Positions 36,795-44,537 of a DNA stretch of 64,000 nt are shown here, piece by piece. The stretch comes from an uncultured Prevotella sp. (GTDB lineage Bacteria; Bacteroidota; Bacteroidia; Bacteroidales; Bacteroidaceae), in NCBI GenBank assembly GCA_934202525.1, contig CAKPYB010000009.1:40110-104109 (forward strand), read 5' to 3'. A program made the translations under genes and the position numbers. The notes below the pieces were generated by a model. That model did not search any database, was not told the origin of the DNA, and saw only the letters and a list, made by a program, of their open reading frames with translations. How positions within the stretch are numbered: position 1 is the first letter of the stretch; each line of letters begins with the position of its first letter.

Positions 36795-38732
36795 ATGAAC
36801 AAGAACAACATTATCGGTTTCCTCCTGATTGCCGTAGTGCTGATTGGCTTTAGCTGGTACAACCAGCCATCTGCCGAAGAACAGAGAACGGCATTCGTTC
36901 AGGACTCCATCGCCAAGGCTAAACATGCCGAGATGGAAAAGGCTAGCAAGGCTGCCGCTGCTAAGCGCCAGACTAATGCCAAAGCAAAGGTTGAGGCAGA
37001 CTCAACCGCCCTCTTCTATTCGGCACTCAAAGGCCAGGCTAAGAAGATTGTATTGAGAAACGAGAAGGTAGAATTAACACTCAACACTAAGGGTGCTACT
37101 GTAGAGAAGGCTGTCATCAAAGGCTATGTAGGACACAACCTGAAGGTGAAAGACGGTTCGGCTGATGCCAAGGACGTAACCCTCTTCGACGGTAACGACC
37201 AGAGCCTCAAGTTCATGCTCGAGGCTAAAGAAGCCAACATCATCACCAGCGATCTCTACTTCACTCCATCCAACGTAACGGACAAGTCTGTCACCATGAC
37301 CGCTGTGGCTGGTGAAGGCAAGACGCTCACCCTGACTTATACATTGGGCAATGACTACATGCTGCACATGAGCCTTCAGGCAAATGGCATGGCGGGTCTG
37401 TTCTCACCTAATTATAATAAGATGGATGTTGACTGGAGCGACAAGGCACGCCAGCAGGAACGTGGTTTCATGTTCGAAAACCGTTACACTACCCTCACCT
37501 ACCATAATGCAGAAGGCGGTACCGACCACCTCAACGAGGGTAGCGAGAAGATTGACGAGAAAATAGAAGAAACCATCGACTGGGTATCGTTCAAGAACCA
37601 GTTCTTCTCTGCCATCATCGTAGCAAAGGATAACTTCGAGAAGGATGCCTTCATGACTTCTATCCCTCAGGAGAAGGGTTCGGGCTATCTGAAGCAGTTC
37701 CAGGCTAAGATGAAGACAGCTTTCGACCCAACCGGTAAGAAGGCATCTGAGTTTGAGTTCTACTTCGGTCCTAACGACTTCCAGATTCTGAAGAATACCG
37801 AGAAGGAAAGTACCTTCGGCAAGGACTTGGAATTCCAGAAGCTCGTATACCTGGGATGGCCTATCATCCGCTGGATCAACCGTTTCTTCACACTCTACGT
37901 ATTCGACTGGTTGAGCAACGTGTTCCCAATGGGTATCGTATTGATTCTCATCACCTTGCTCCTCAAGCTCATCACCTACCCTATGGTGAAGAAGAGCTAC
38001 ATGAGTTCAGCCAAGATGCGCGTGCTGAAACCAAAACTCGAAGCTGCTACAGCTCAGTATAACAAGCCTGAGGACCAGATGCAGAAGCAGCAGGCGATGA
38101 TGGCGGAATATGCCAAGTATGGTGTAAGCCCATTGTCAGGATGCTTGCCTATGCTGATTCAGATGCCGGTTTGGGTTGCGATGTTCAACTTCGTGCCTAA
38201 TGCCATCCAACTTCGTGGTGAGAAGTTCCTGTGGATGAACGACTTGAGCACCTTCGACCCAATCATCGAATGGAACACCAACATCTGGCTGATTGGCGAC
38301 CACTTGAGTTTGACCTGTATCCTGTTCTGTGTAGCCAACCTGTTGTACTCTTGGATGACCATGCGTCAGCAGCGCGACCAAATGGTAGGTCAGCAGGCAG
38401 AGCAGATGAAGATGATGCAGTGGATGATGTATCTCATGCCATTGATGTTCTTCTTCATGTTTAATGACTACTCAGCCGGTCTGAACTTCTACTACTTCAT
38501 CTCATTGTTCTTCAGTGCCGCTATCATGTGGACCCTGCGCAAGACTACCGACGACGAGAAACTCCTCGCCATCCTTGAGAAGCGCTATCAGGAGAACAAG
38601 AACAACCCTAAGAAGGCAAGCGGCCTGATGGCAAGAATGCAGGCTCTCCAGGAGATGCAGCGCCAGCAGCAGGCTGAAATGATGCGCAAGCAGGCAGAAC
38701 TGAACGAGAAAAAGAATAATCTCGGAAAATAA
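36795..38732 (+). CDS. yidC: Membrane protein insertase YidC
   Basis: Inserts inner-membrane proteins alone or with Sec. A 645-aa Gram-negative type: N-terminal helix (about 6-18), large periplasmic beta-supersandwich domain (about 60-350), then the five-helix core with the conserved LKLITYPMVKKSYMSSAKM segment and C-terminal helices (FMFNDYSAGLNFYYFISLFFSA). The C-tail is long, basic and glutamine-rich (QEMQRQQQAEMMRKQ). Ends at a strong terminator before the toxin-antitoxin island. Confidence 0.96.
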   Translation: MNKNNIIGFLLIAVVLIGFSWYNQPSAEEQRTAFVQDSIAKAKHAEMEKASKAAAAKRQTNAKAKVEADSTALFYSALKGQAKKIVLRNEKVELTLNTKGATVEKAVIKGYVGHNLKVKDGSADAKDVTLFDGNDQSLKFMLEAKEANIITSDLYFTPSNVTDKSVTMTAVAGEGKTLTLTYTLGNDYMLHMSLQANGMAGLFSPNYNKMDVDWSDKARQQERGFMFENRYTTLTYHNAEGGTDHLNEGSEKIDEKIEETIDWVSFKNQFFSAIIVAKDNFEKDAFMTSIPQEKGSGYLKQFQAKMKTAFDPTGKKASEFEFYFGPNDFQILKNTEKESTFGKDLEFQKLVYLGWPIIRWINRFFTLYVFDWLSNVFPMGIVLILITLLLKLITYPMVKKSYMSSAKMRVLKPKLEAATAQYNKPEDQMQKQQAMMAEYAKYGVSPLSGCLPMLIQMPVWVAMFNFVPNAIQLRGEKFLWMNDLSTFDPIIEWNTNIWLIGDHLSLTCILFCVANLLYSWMTMRQQRDQMVGQQAEQMKMMQWMMYLMPLMFFFMFNDYSAGLNFYYFISLFFSAAIMWTLRKTTDDEKLLAILEKRYQENKNNPKKASGLMARMQALQEMQRQQQAEMMRKQAELNEKKNNLGK

Positions 38733-38750
38733 AGATTACTAGATAAATAA

Positions 38751-38794
38751 GAGCGTAATGGATTACCCTAAAAGGTGTTCATTACGCTTTTTTT
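38751..38794 (+). terminator. Terminator of yidC
   Basis: Stem AGCGTAATG/CATTACGCT followed by TTTTTTT. It directly abuts the left palindrome of the toxin-antitoxin island. Confidence 0.8.
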
Positions 38795-38852
38795 ACCCCC
38801 GAAAAGGTATAATTAGTTAAATGATATTATAAATTATACCTTTTCGGGGGTA
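38794..38852. repeat. Left island palindrome (operator-like inverted repeat)
   Basis: Perfect 21-bp arms at 38794-38814 and 38832-38852, each reading TACCCCCGAAAAGGTATAAT from outside inward. Each arm contains TACC-N8-GGTA, a layout similar to the TATCC-N8-GGATA operators of E. coli HipB. The same arm sequence recurs at 41468-41526. Confidence 0.75.
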
Positions 38853-38869
38853 TTTTCATTTTTTATTCG

Positions 38870-38877
38870 TATATTTG
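38870..38877 (+). promoter_or_regulatory. -7 box for hipBST
   Basis: TATATTTG, immediately followed by an operator-like CCCCCGAAAGGGTATAA (38878-38894), so a repressor bound there would cover the transcription start. Confidence 0.65.
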
Positions 38878-38935
38878 CCCCCGAAAGGGTATAATATAAT
38901 ATTATCCCATATACAATGTTACCCGATAGGGTATA
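38878..38935 (+). promoter_or_regulatory. Two more HipB-operator-like sites
   Basis: Site 3: CCCCCGAAAGGGTATAA at 38878-38894. Site 4: TACCCGATAGGGTA at 38920-38933, a perfect TACCC-N4-GGGTA inverted repeat 16 nt before the hipB ATG. Both resemble the island palindrome arms. Confidence 0.6.
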
Positions 38936-38948
38936 AAACAACAAGAAT

Positions 38949-39155
38949 ATGAGCAATACATTATCATCATACGTCAAGGAAATGCGCAAGCAATTCGGAT
39001 TGACGCAAGTAGATCTGGCAGCGAAATCGGGCGTAGGCCTAAGATTCGTAAGAGAACTGGAACAGGGAAAGGAAACATTAAGACTCGATAAAGTAAATCA
39101 GGTTCTCCTCCTGTTCGGGCAGGAAATAGGTCCCGTTCCTATCAAAAAAGAATAA
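38949..39155 (+). CDS. hipB: HipB-type helix-turn-helix antitoxin
   Basis: A 68-aa XRE-family DNA-binding protein. The HTH covers roughly residues 8-62, with FGLTQVDLAAKSGVGLRFVRELEQG. In hipBA/hipBST loci HipB represses the operon and takes part in toxin control. First gene of a three-gene unit; operator-like repeats surround its promoter. Confidence 0.88.
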   Translation: MSNTLSSYVKEMRKQFGLTQVDLAAKSGVGLRFVRELEQGKETLRLDKVNQVLLLFGQEIGPVPIKKE

Positions 39156-39167
39156 AAGTAAAATATC

Positions 39168-39485
39168 ATGAAACAAGGAAAGATTTATCTCTACAACCAA
39201 TACGTAGGCCTGCTGACGGAAGATGAAACGGGCTTTACCTTCGCCTACGATGCCGGTTATCTGGCATCAGAAGGAGCCGAAGCCGTAAGCCTGACGCTCC
39301 CGTTATCAAACGAGCCCTACCACGATACCGTACTGTTTCCCTTCTTCGATGGACTGATCCCCGAAGGCTGGCTGCTGAACATCGCAGAAAGCAGTTGGAA
39401 AATCAACCAGCGGGATAGAATGTCGCTCCTCCTTGCCTGCTGCAAGGATTGCATCGGAGCAGTCAGCGTTATCCCTGTAGAATAA
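39168..39485 (+). CDS. hipS: HipS-like protein (HipA N-terminal subdomain, couple_hipA)
   Basis: A 105-aa protein equal to the small N-terminal subdomain of HipA kinases: GKIYLYNQYVGLLTEDETGF, then ALTLPL-like VSLTLPLSNEPY and FFDGLIPEGWLLN. Being a separate gene between hipB and the kinase, it matches the HipBST layout described in E. coli O127, where HipS is the antitoxin against HipT. 12 nt after hipB and 21 nt before hipT. Confidence 0.85.
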   Translation: MKQGKIYLYNQYVGLLTEDETGFTFAYDAGYLASEGAEAVSLTLPLSNEPYHDTVLFPFFDGLIPEGWLLNIAESSWKINQRDRMSLLLACCKDCIGAVSVIPVE

Positions 39486-39506
39486 AACCAGAAAGGAGAA
39501 AGAAAT

Positions 39507-40448
39507 ATGGAGAAATGTCTATATTGTTATAAACCGCTCAAGCCTGGTCAGGTAGATTACCACCCCGCTTGCGCAAAAAAACTCTTCGGCACCAGGGAAG
39601 CCCCTGTCCTACCCTATGTAAGAAAGGAAATCGGCGACCTCGCAAAACAGGTAGTGCGTGCCCAGACCACCCTTACCGGTGTACAGGCAAAACTCTCGCT
39701 CGATGTCAATCCGGGCGGAAAGAACGAACCATCCCGCTTCACCATCGTAGGTCTTTGGGGAAAATATATCCTCAAACCACAGACCGACCGCTACCGCTGT
39801 CTACCGGAAATAGAAGACCTCACGATGCATCTCGCCGAAGCAGCCAAAATAGCTGTGGTTCCCCACGGCTTGATTCGCTTTGCCGATGGCGAACTCTGTT
39901 ACATCACCCGGAGAATAGACCGACTGGATGATGGGCAAAAAGTACCGATGGAGGATATGTGCCAGCTGTCAGAGCGCCTTACCGAATACAAATATAAAGG
40001 TTCCTACGAGCAGGTAGCCAGACTCATCAAGAAGTATTCCTCCTTCTCGCAGCTCGACCTCGTAAACTATTGGGAAGTGGTCATCTTCTCATGGATTACG
40101 GGCAACGCTGACATGCACCTCAAGAACTTCTCGCTCTACAACAACCGCAAATTGGGTTATGGCTTAACTCCAGCCTACGACCTCCTCTGCACGAAGATTG
40201 TGATGCCAGAAGATACCGAGGAGCTCGCCCTGACGCTCAACGGCAGAAAGAGAAAGATTCAGAAATCCGATTTCGTCAAGGTAATGACTGCATCGGGCCT
40301 CAGCGACAAGGTAATCAACAACATTGCCAAGAAGTTCCGCCGTTCCATCGTGAAATGGCTTGACCTCATAGAAGCCTCCTTCCTGCCCGACAGCATGAAG
40401 AAAGAATACAAAAAGCTGATTCTCAGCAGAGTCATGGCATTAAGATAG
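39507..40448 (+). CDS. hipT: HipT-like serine/threonine kinase toxin
   Basis: A 313-aa HipA-family kinase without N-subdomain 1. An added N-terminal zinc-knuckle-like motif is seen (C4-x2-C7-x11-H19-x2-C22). Kinase features: QTTLTGVQAKLSL loop (about 53-65), ATP-binding GKYILKP, catalytic GNADMHLKNFSLY (D202) and TPAYDLL (D225). HipA/HipT toxins phosphorylate aminoacyl-tRNA synthetases (GltX or TrpS in known cases), causing growth arrest; the target here is unknown. The autophosphorylated SxS motif of E. coli HipT appears as TxxT here. Confidence 0.85.
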   Translation: MEKCLYCYKPLKPGQVDYHPACAKKLFGTREAPVLPYVRKEIGDLAKQVVRAQTTLTGVQAKLSLDVNPGGKNEPSRFTIVGLWGKYILKPQTDRYRCLPEIEDLTMHLAEAAKIAVVPHGLIRFADGELCYITRRIDRLDDGQKVPMEDMCQLSERLTEYKYKGSYEQVARLIKKYSSFSQLDLVNYWEVVIFSWITGNADMHLKNFSLYNNRKLGYGLTPAYDLLCTKIVMPEDTEELALTLNGRKRKIQKSDFVKVMTASGLSDKVINNIAKKFRRSIVKWLDLIEASFLPDSMKKEYKKLILSRVMALR

Positions 40449-40483
40449 TAAACGATTGTTAAAACGTTCCAAATACTTGGTAG

Positions 40484-40503
40484 TGTAACTATTTTTAGTT
40501 ACA
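40484..40503 (+). promoter_or_regulatory. Palindromic operator overlapping the HicB promoter
   Basis: TGTAACTA-TTTT-TAGTTACA: perfect 8-bp arms, overlapping a TACATTTG -7 box at 40500-40507. Position and symmetry suggest a dimeric repressor site. Confidence 0.6.
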
Positions 40504-40542
40504 TTTGCTGTCGGATATATAAACAAATAGGAGGAACAGAAT

Positions 40543-40743
40543 ATGGGATTATTAAAATATAAAGGTTATACGGGTAGCGTAGATTATAGTGAGGAGGACA
40601 ATTGCCTATATGGTAAGGTTCTCGGAATGAGCAAGGATATGATTACCTACGAAGGTCAAGACGTTAATGAATTACGTAAGGATTTCGAAGGCGCAATAGA
40701 TGACTATTTGATTGTATGCAAAGCCAAAGATAAAAATAGCTAA
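40543..40743 (+). CDS. Truncated HicB-like antitoxin (RNase-H-like part only)
   Basis: A 66-aa protein matching the N-terminal HicB fold: LLKYKGYTGSVDYSEEDNCLYGKVLGM...ITYEGQDVNELRKDFEGAIDDYL. Normal Bacteroidetes HicB proteins run to about 105-115 aa with a C-terminal ribbon-helix-helix DNA-binding domain; here the frame stops at CKAKDKNS. No HicA toxin is adjacent. AGGAGGA precedes the ATG. Either an orphan immunity-type antitoxin or a decaying gene. Confidence 0.7.
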   Translation: MGLLKYKGYTGSVDYSEEDNCLYGKVLGMSKDMITYEGQDVNELRKDFEGAIDDYLIVCKAKDKNS

Positions 40744-40771
40744 TAGTTTTGGTTATTTCAGAATAATTCCG

Positions 40772-40779
40772 TATTTTTG
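40772..40779 (+). promoter_or_regulatory. -7 box for the MNT-HEPN pair
   Basis: TATTTTTG, 21 nt before ATG 40801; it excludes the TTG start at 40777. Confidence 0.6.
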
Positions 40780-40800
40780 CCCCAACTAAAGATACAAGTT

Positions 40801-41094
40801 ATGGTTAGATTACAAGAATGTTTAGAAAAATTGGCCAACTTCAAACAACAGTTTGGAGATAGTTTTGGTATCACTAAACTCGGTATTTTCGGCTCGGTTG
40901 CACGAGGCGAAAATACAGAAGACAGTGATATAGATATTGTTGTGGAAGTAGAAAAGCCAACTCTCTTGCTCATGCACAACTTACATGAGGCTTTAAGCAA
41001 ATTATTCAATACCAAAGTTGATTTAGTTCGCTTCCGCAAATCGCTCCGCCCTTTATTGCAGTCAAACATCAATCAGGAGGCCGTTTATGTATAA
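40801..41094 (+). CDS. MNT-domain nucleotidyltransferase antitoxin
   Basis: A 97-aa minimal nucleotidyltransferase with GSVARGENTEDSDIDI (G31-S32 and D43/D45), the catalytic motif of polymerase-beta-like MntA. In type VII toxin-antitoxin systems MntA-type proteins AMPylate and silence the HEPN RNase. It overlaps the HEPN gene by 8 nt, indicating coupled expression. Confidence 0.88.
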   Translation: MVRLQECLEKLANFKQQFGDSFGITKLGIFGSVARGENTEDSDIDIVVEVEKPTLLLMHNLHEALSKLFNTKVDLVRFRKSLRPLLQSNINQEAVYV

Positions 41095-41452
41095 TCGAAG
41101 TACCATCCACGACAAGCTCGAAGAAATCAAAGAATCCATCGAGTTAATACAAGAATGGAGCAAGGATGTAAAATCAGCTGATGATTTCATGCTTTCCCCA
41201 ACAAAATATATGGCCTTCAATGCTTGTGTTATGAGACTACAAGTCATTGGTGAACACGTGGGTAAACTTTTAAAAGTAGAAGAAAAGCCTTTAGAAGCTT
41301 ATCCCAACATTCCATGGCAAGCAATATATGGTATGAGAAATATGATTTCTCACGAATATGCCAATGTCGATGAAACAATCGTATATGATACTATCAAAAA
41401 CGGATTGCCAGAATTGAAAATAATCATCGAAGATTTACTTCATCAGTATTAA
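41087..41452 (+). CDS. HEPN-domain RNase toxin (DUF86/HepT-like)
   Basis: A 121-aa all-helical HEPN protein. The RNase motif R-x4-H-x-Y is intact (R84-NMIS-H89-E-Y91), with the tyrosine that MntA AMPylates in the characterised Shewanella system. It follows the MNT gene with an 8-nt overlap. Ends just before the right island palindrome, which can act as its terminator. Confidence 0.88.
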   Translation: MYNRSTIHDKLEEIKESIELIQEWSKDVKSADDFMLSPTKYMAFNACVMRLQVIGEHVGKLLKVEEKPLEAYPNIPWQAIYGMRNMISHEYANVDETIVYDTIKNGLPELKIIIEDLLHQY

Positions 41453-41467
41453 TTGGCACTCAAGAAT

Positions 41468-41526
41468 TACCCCCGAAAAGGTATAATTAATCAAGCAACA
41501 TTATTAATTATACCTTTTCGGGGGTA
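41468..41526. repeat. Right island palindrome (operator-like / bidirectional terminator)
   Basis: Perfect 24-bp arms at 41468-41491 and 41503-41526 around an 11-nt loop; 20 positions of each arm equal the left island palindrome. It ends in TTTT on the plus strand and could terminate both the HEPN gene and the convergent DUF1846 gene. Confidence 0.75.
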
Positions 41527-41543
41527 TTTTATTTGAAACGAAT

Positions 41544-43007
41544 TTACTTCTTCAACACTGGCTCGCAGGTGATATCCACACCGAGCTTCTTGAAGATTTT
41601 CTGGTCTACATCACTCAGCATCACGGTGCAATGAGCCTGACAGCCGCGAAGCTTAGGCAACTGCTCCAATGCCTTTCGGCAATTCTCATCATTCTCTGAA
41701 AGAACAGAGAGGGCTACGAGAACCTCATCGGTATGAAGACGAGGATTGTGACCGCCGAGATAATTCACCTTGGTATGCTGGATTGGCTCTATCATCGACT
41801 GAGGAATCAGTTTCAATTCATGGTCGATGCCTGCCAACTGCTTGGTAACATTCAGGAGCAAGGCTGCACTACAACCCAACAACTCGCTGCTATGACCGCA
41901 GATGATGGTACCATCCTCCAACTCAATGGCAGAAGAAGTATGTCCGGTCTCCTTCTTATGATTCTTGGCAGCTACCGTCACCTTGCGGTAATCAGTAGTA
42001 ATCTTAGCCTGATTGAAGAGCATCTGAATCTTATTGATCTCATCTTCATTGCAAGCACCAGCCGCCATCTTGTTGGTAGCCGCATAGTAACGGCGGACAA
42101 TCTCATTCTTGGATGCCTCGCAGCAAGCCTCATCATCAGAGATACAGAAACCTACCATGTTCACACCCATATCCGTAGGCGACTTGTATGGATTGCTGCC
42201 ATAGATACCCTCGAACAGCGCATTGAGCACAGGATAAATCTCTACATCACGATTATAGTTGATGGCTATCTTGTTGTAAGCCTCCAGATGGAACGGATCA
42301 ATCATGTTCACATCGTTCAGATCGGCAGTAGCAGCCTCGTATGCGATGTTCACAGGATGCTTCAATGGGAGATTCCACACAGGGAATGTCTCAAACTTGG
42401 CATAACCGGCACGCACACCACGCTTGTTCTCATTATAAAGCTGACTCAGGCAAACCGCCATCTTACCGCTGCCAGGACCCGGCGCAGTAACAATAACCAG
42501 CGGACGCTCTGTTTCAACATAATCGTTCTGACCGAAGCCCTCGTCAGAGGCAATCAGACTCACGTTATGAGGATAGCCCTCGATGAGATAATGGCAGTAA
42601 GTCTTGATGCCCTCGCGCTCCAGACGCTGTTTGAAGGCGATGGCGGCAGGCTGGCCATTATAATGAGTGATGACAACAGAACCCACCATGAAACCACGGT
42701 TTTGGAACTCACCACGAAGACGCAACACGTCCTCATCGTATGTTATGCCCAAGTCGGCACGCTTCTTGTTCTTCTCAATATCGGCTGCACTAATCACGAT
42801 AACAATCTCGATGCTATCGCTGATTTTCTGGAACATGCGCAGTTTGCTGTCAGGCTGAAAACCCGGCAAAACTCTGCTGGCATGATGATCGTCAAAAAGT
42901 TTACCGCCTAATTCGAGGTAAAGCTTTCCGTCAAACTGTGAGATTCTTTCCTTGATGTGTTCTGACTGAATCTTCAGGTACTTCTCGTTATCGAAACCTA
43001 TCTTCAT
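41544..43007 (-). CDS. DUF1846 domain-containing protein
   Basis: A 487-aa cytoplasmic protein of the DUF1846 family (structure known from Streptococcus; function unsettled, P-loop-like ATP binding proposed). Seen: MKIGFDNEKYLKIQSEHIKE opening, FDGKLYLELGGKLFDDHHASRVLPGF, VTAPGPGSGKMAVCLSQLYNE (P-loop-like GPGSGK at about 182) and HTSSAIELEDG. Length and start match the family. Its own TACTTTTG box lies at 43055-43062. Confidence 0.85.
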   Translation of the reverse strand: MKIGFDNEKYLKIQSEHIKERISQFDGKLYLELGGKLFDDHHASRVLPGFQPDSKLRMFQKISDSIEIVIVISAADIEKNKKRADLGITYDEDVLRLRGEFQNRGFMVGSVVITHYNGQPAAIAFKQRLEREGIKTYCHYLIEGYPHNVSLIASDEGFGQNDYVETERPLVIVTAPGPGSGKMAVCLSQLYNENKRGVRAGYAKFETFPVWNLPLKHPVNIAYEAATADLNDVNMIDPFHLEAYNKIAINYNRDVEIYPVLNALFEGIYGSNPYKSPTDMGVNMVGFCISDDEACCEASKNEIVRRYYAATNKMAAGACNEDEINKIQMLFNQAKITTDYRKVTVAAKNHKKETGHTSSAIELEDGTIICGHSSELLGCSAALLLNVTKQLAGIDHELKLIPQSMIEPIQHTKVNYLGGHNPRLHTDEVLVALSVLSENDENCRKALEQLPKLRGCQAHCTVMLSDVDQKIFKKLGVDITCEPVLKK

Positions 43008-43054
43008 ACTACTTTAAATAAAACTATATCGCTATTATTTTGCAAATTTGACTG

Positions 43055-43062
43055 CAAAAGTA
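43055..43062 (-). promoter_or_regulatory. -7 box for the DUF1846 gene
   Basis: TACTTTTG on the minus strand, 47 nt before ATG 43007. Confidence 0.5.
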
Positions 43063-43126
43063 CAAAAAAAACTGGCTACAGAACAATGTTTTACGCAAAT
43101 TATTCTTAATTCTCAAGGATTTGCCG

Positions 43127-43134
43127 TATCTTTG
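43127..43134 (+). promoter_or_regulatory. -7 box for the sulfhydrylase gene
   Basis: TATCTTTG, 72 nt before ATG 43207; the leader between shows no riboswitch fold that I recognise. Confidence 0.55.
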
Positions 43135-43206
43135 CATCTTGCAATGGGCAGCATAACATGTCATATCGCAAAAACATGAAGTTTAAAAGAAAACAATAAC
43201 CGACAA

Positions 43207-44490
43207 ATGAAAAAGAATTTACGTACCGCCTCTATCTGCGTGCAGGGAGGCTATGAGCCAAAGAACGGCGAACCGATTGAAGTGCCAATTTATCAAAGCA
43301 CCACTTTCAAGTATGACAACTCTGAGGAGATGGCTATGCTCTTCGACCTGAAGAAGGAAGGCTACTTCTATACCCGTCTCCAGAACCCTACCAACGATGT
43401 TGTGGCTAAGAAGATTGCCGAACTCGAAGGTGGCGTGGGAGCCGTATTAACCAGCAGCGGTCAGGCTGCCAACTTCTATGCTGTGTTCAACATCTGCGAA
43501 GCGGGCGACCATATCGTTACATCTAATGAGATTTATGGTGGTACCTTCAATCTCTTCGGCGTAACCCTGAAGAAACTCGGCATCGAGTGTACTTTCGTGA
43601 ATCCGAACGATAGCGAAGAAGAAATCCAGAAGGCTTTCCGTCCTAACACCAAGGTTGTTTTCGGCGAAACCATCAGCAACCCGGGCTGCGCAGTACTCGA
43701 CATCGAGAAGTTTGCACGCATTGCTCACAAGAATGGGGTGCCTCTCATCGTTGACAACACCTTCGCTACGCCTATCAACTGCCGCCCATTCGAATGGGGT
43801 GCCGACATCGTTACCCACAGTACCACCAAATATATGGATGGTACCGCTTCACAGGTAGGTGGCGTTGTAGTAGACAGCGGCAACTTCGACTGGATGGCTC
43901 ATGCTGATAAGTTCCCAGGTCTCTGCACACCGGATGACAGCTACCATGGTCTGACCTATGTGAAGGCTTTCGGCAAGATGGGTTACACCACCAAACTCGT
44001 AGCTCAGCTGATGCGCGATCTCGGCAGCATCCCTGCCCCAATGAATTCGTTCATCCTCAACCTCGGTCTTCAGAGTCTCCACCTCCGTATGCGCCAACAT
44101 TGTGCCAATGCACAGAAGGTGGCAGAGTTCCTGCAGAACGATGAGCGTGTGGCTTGGGTTCATTATAGCGGTCTGGAGGGCGATGAGTATCATGCGCTTG
44201 CCCAGAAGTATATGCCAAACGGCACCTGTGGCGTTATCGCTTTCGGCTTGAAGGGAGATCGCGAGACAGCCATCAAGTTTATGGATTCTCTCGACATGAT
44301 CAACATCGTAACCCATGTGGCCGATGCCCGCACCTGTGTACTCCATCCAGCCAGTCACACCCATCGCCAGCTTAGCGAAGAGCAGCTGAAGGAAGCTGGT
44401 GTTGCACCAGACCTGATTCGCCTCTCCGTAGGTATCGAAGATGTAGAAGACATCCTCGATGATATCAAGCAGGCTTTGGACAAGATTTAA
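43207..44490 (+). CDS. metY: O-acetylhomoserine sulfhydrylase / cysteine synthase-like PLP enzyme
   Basis: Makes homocysteine from O-acetylhomoserine and sulfide (direct sulfhydrylation) for methionine synthesis. A 427-aa Cys/Met-metabolism PLP enzyme: PIYQSTTFKY near the N-terminus, TSSGQAANF, the internal aldimine lysine in THSTTKYMDG (about 209), and the C-terminal SHTHRQLSEEQL/IRLSVGIEDVEDI. The GTASQVGG loop and length favour MetY over MetB/MetC. A monocistronic-looking gene, followed 47 nt later by the S9 peptidase. Confidence 0.9.
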   Translation: MKKNLRTASICVQGGYEPKNGEPIEVPIYQSTTFKYDNSEEMAMLFDLKKEGYFYTRLQNPTNDVVAKKIAELEGGVGAVLTSSGQAANFYAVFNICEAGDHIVTSNEIYGGTFNLFGVTLKKLGIECTFVNPNDSEEEIQKAFRPNTKVVFGETISNPGCAVLDIEKFARIAHKNGVPLIVDNTFATPINCRPFEWGADIVTHSTTKYMDGTASQVGGVVVDSGNFDWMAHADKFPGLCTPDDSYHGLTYVKAFGKMGYTTKLVAQLMRDLGSIPAPMNSFILNLGLQSLHLRMRQHCANAQKVAEFLQNDERVAWVHYSGLEGDEYHALAQKYMPNGTCGVIAFGLKGDRETAIKFMDSLDMINIVTHVADARTCVLHPASHTHRQLSEEQLKEAGVAPDLIRLSVGIEDVEDILDDIKQALDKI

Positions 44491-44537
44491 GATAACAAAA
44501 TAACATCAAAGCAACATTATAACAGAAAATTAGAAAC

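Noticed and set aside
38794..38852. CRISPR repeats
   Set aside because: Palindromes occur as inverted arms at two loci, not as regularly spaced direct repeats with unique spacers.
43135..43206. SAM-riboswitch in front of the sulfhydrylase gene
   Set aside because: The 72-nt leader is too short and shows no SAM aptamer helices.
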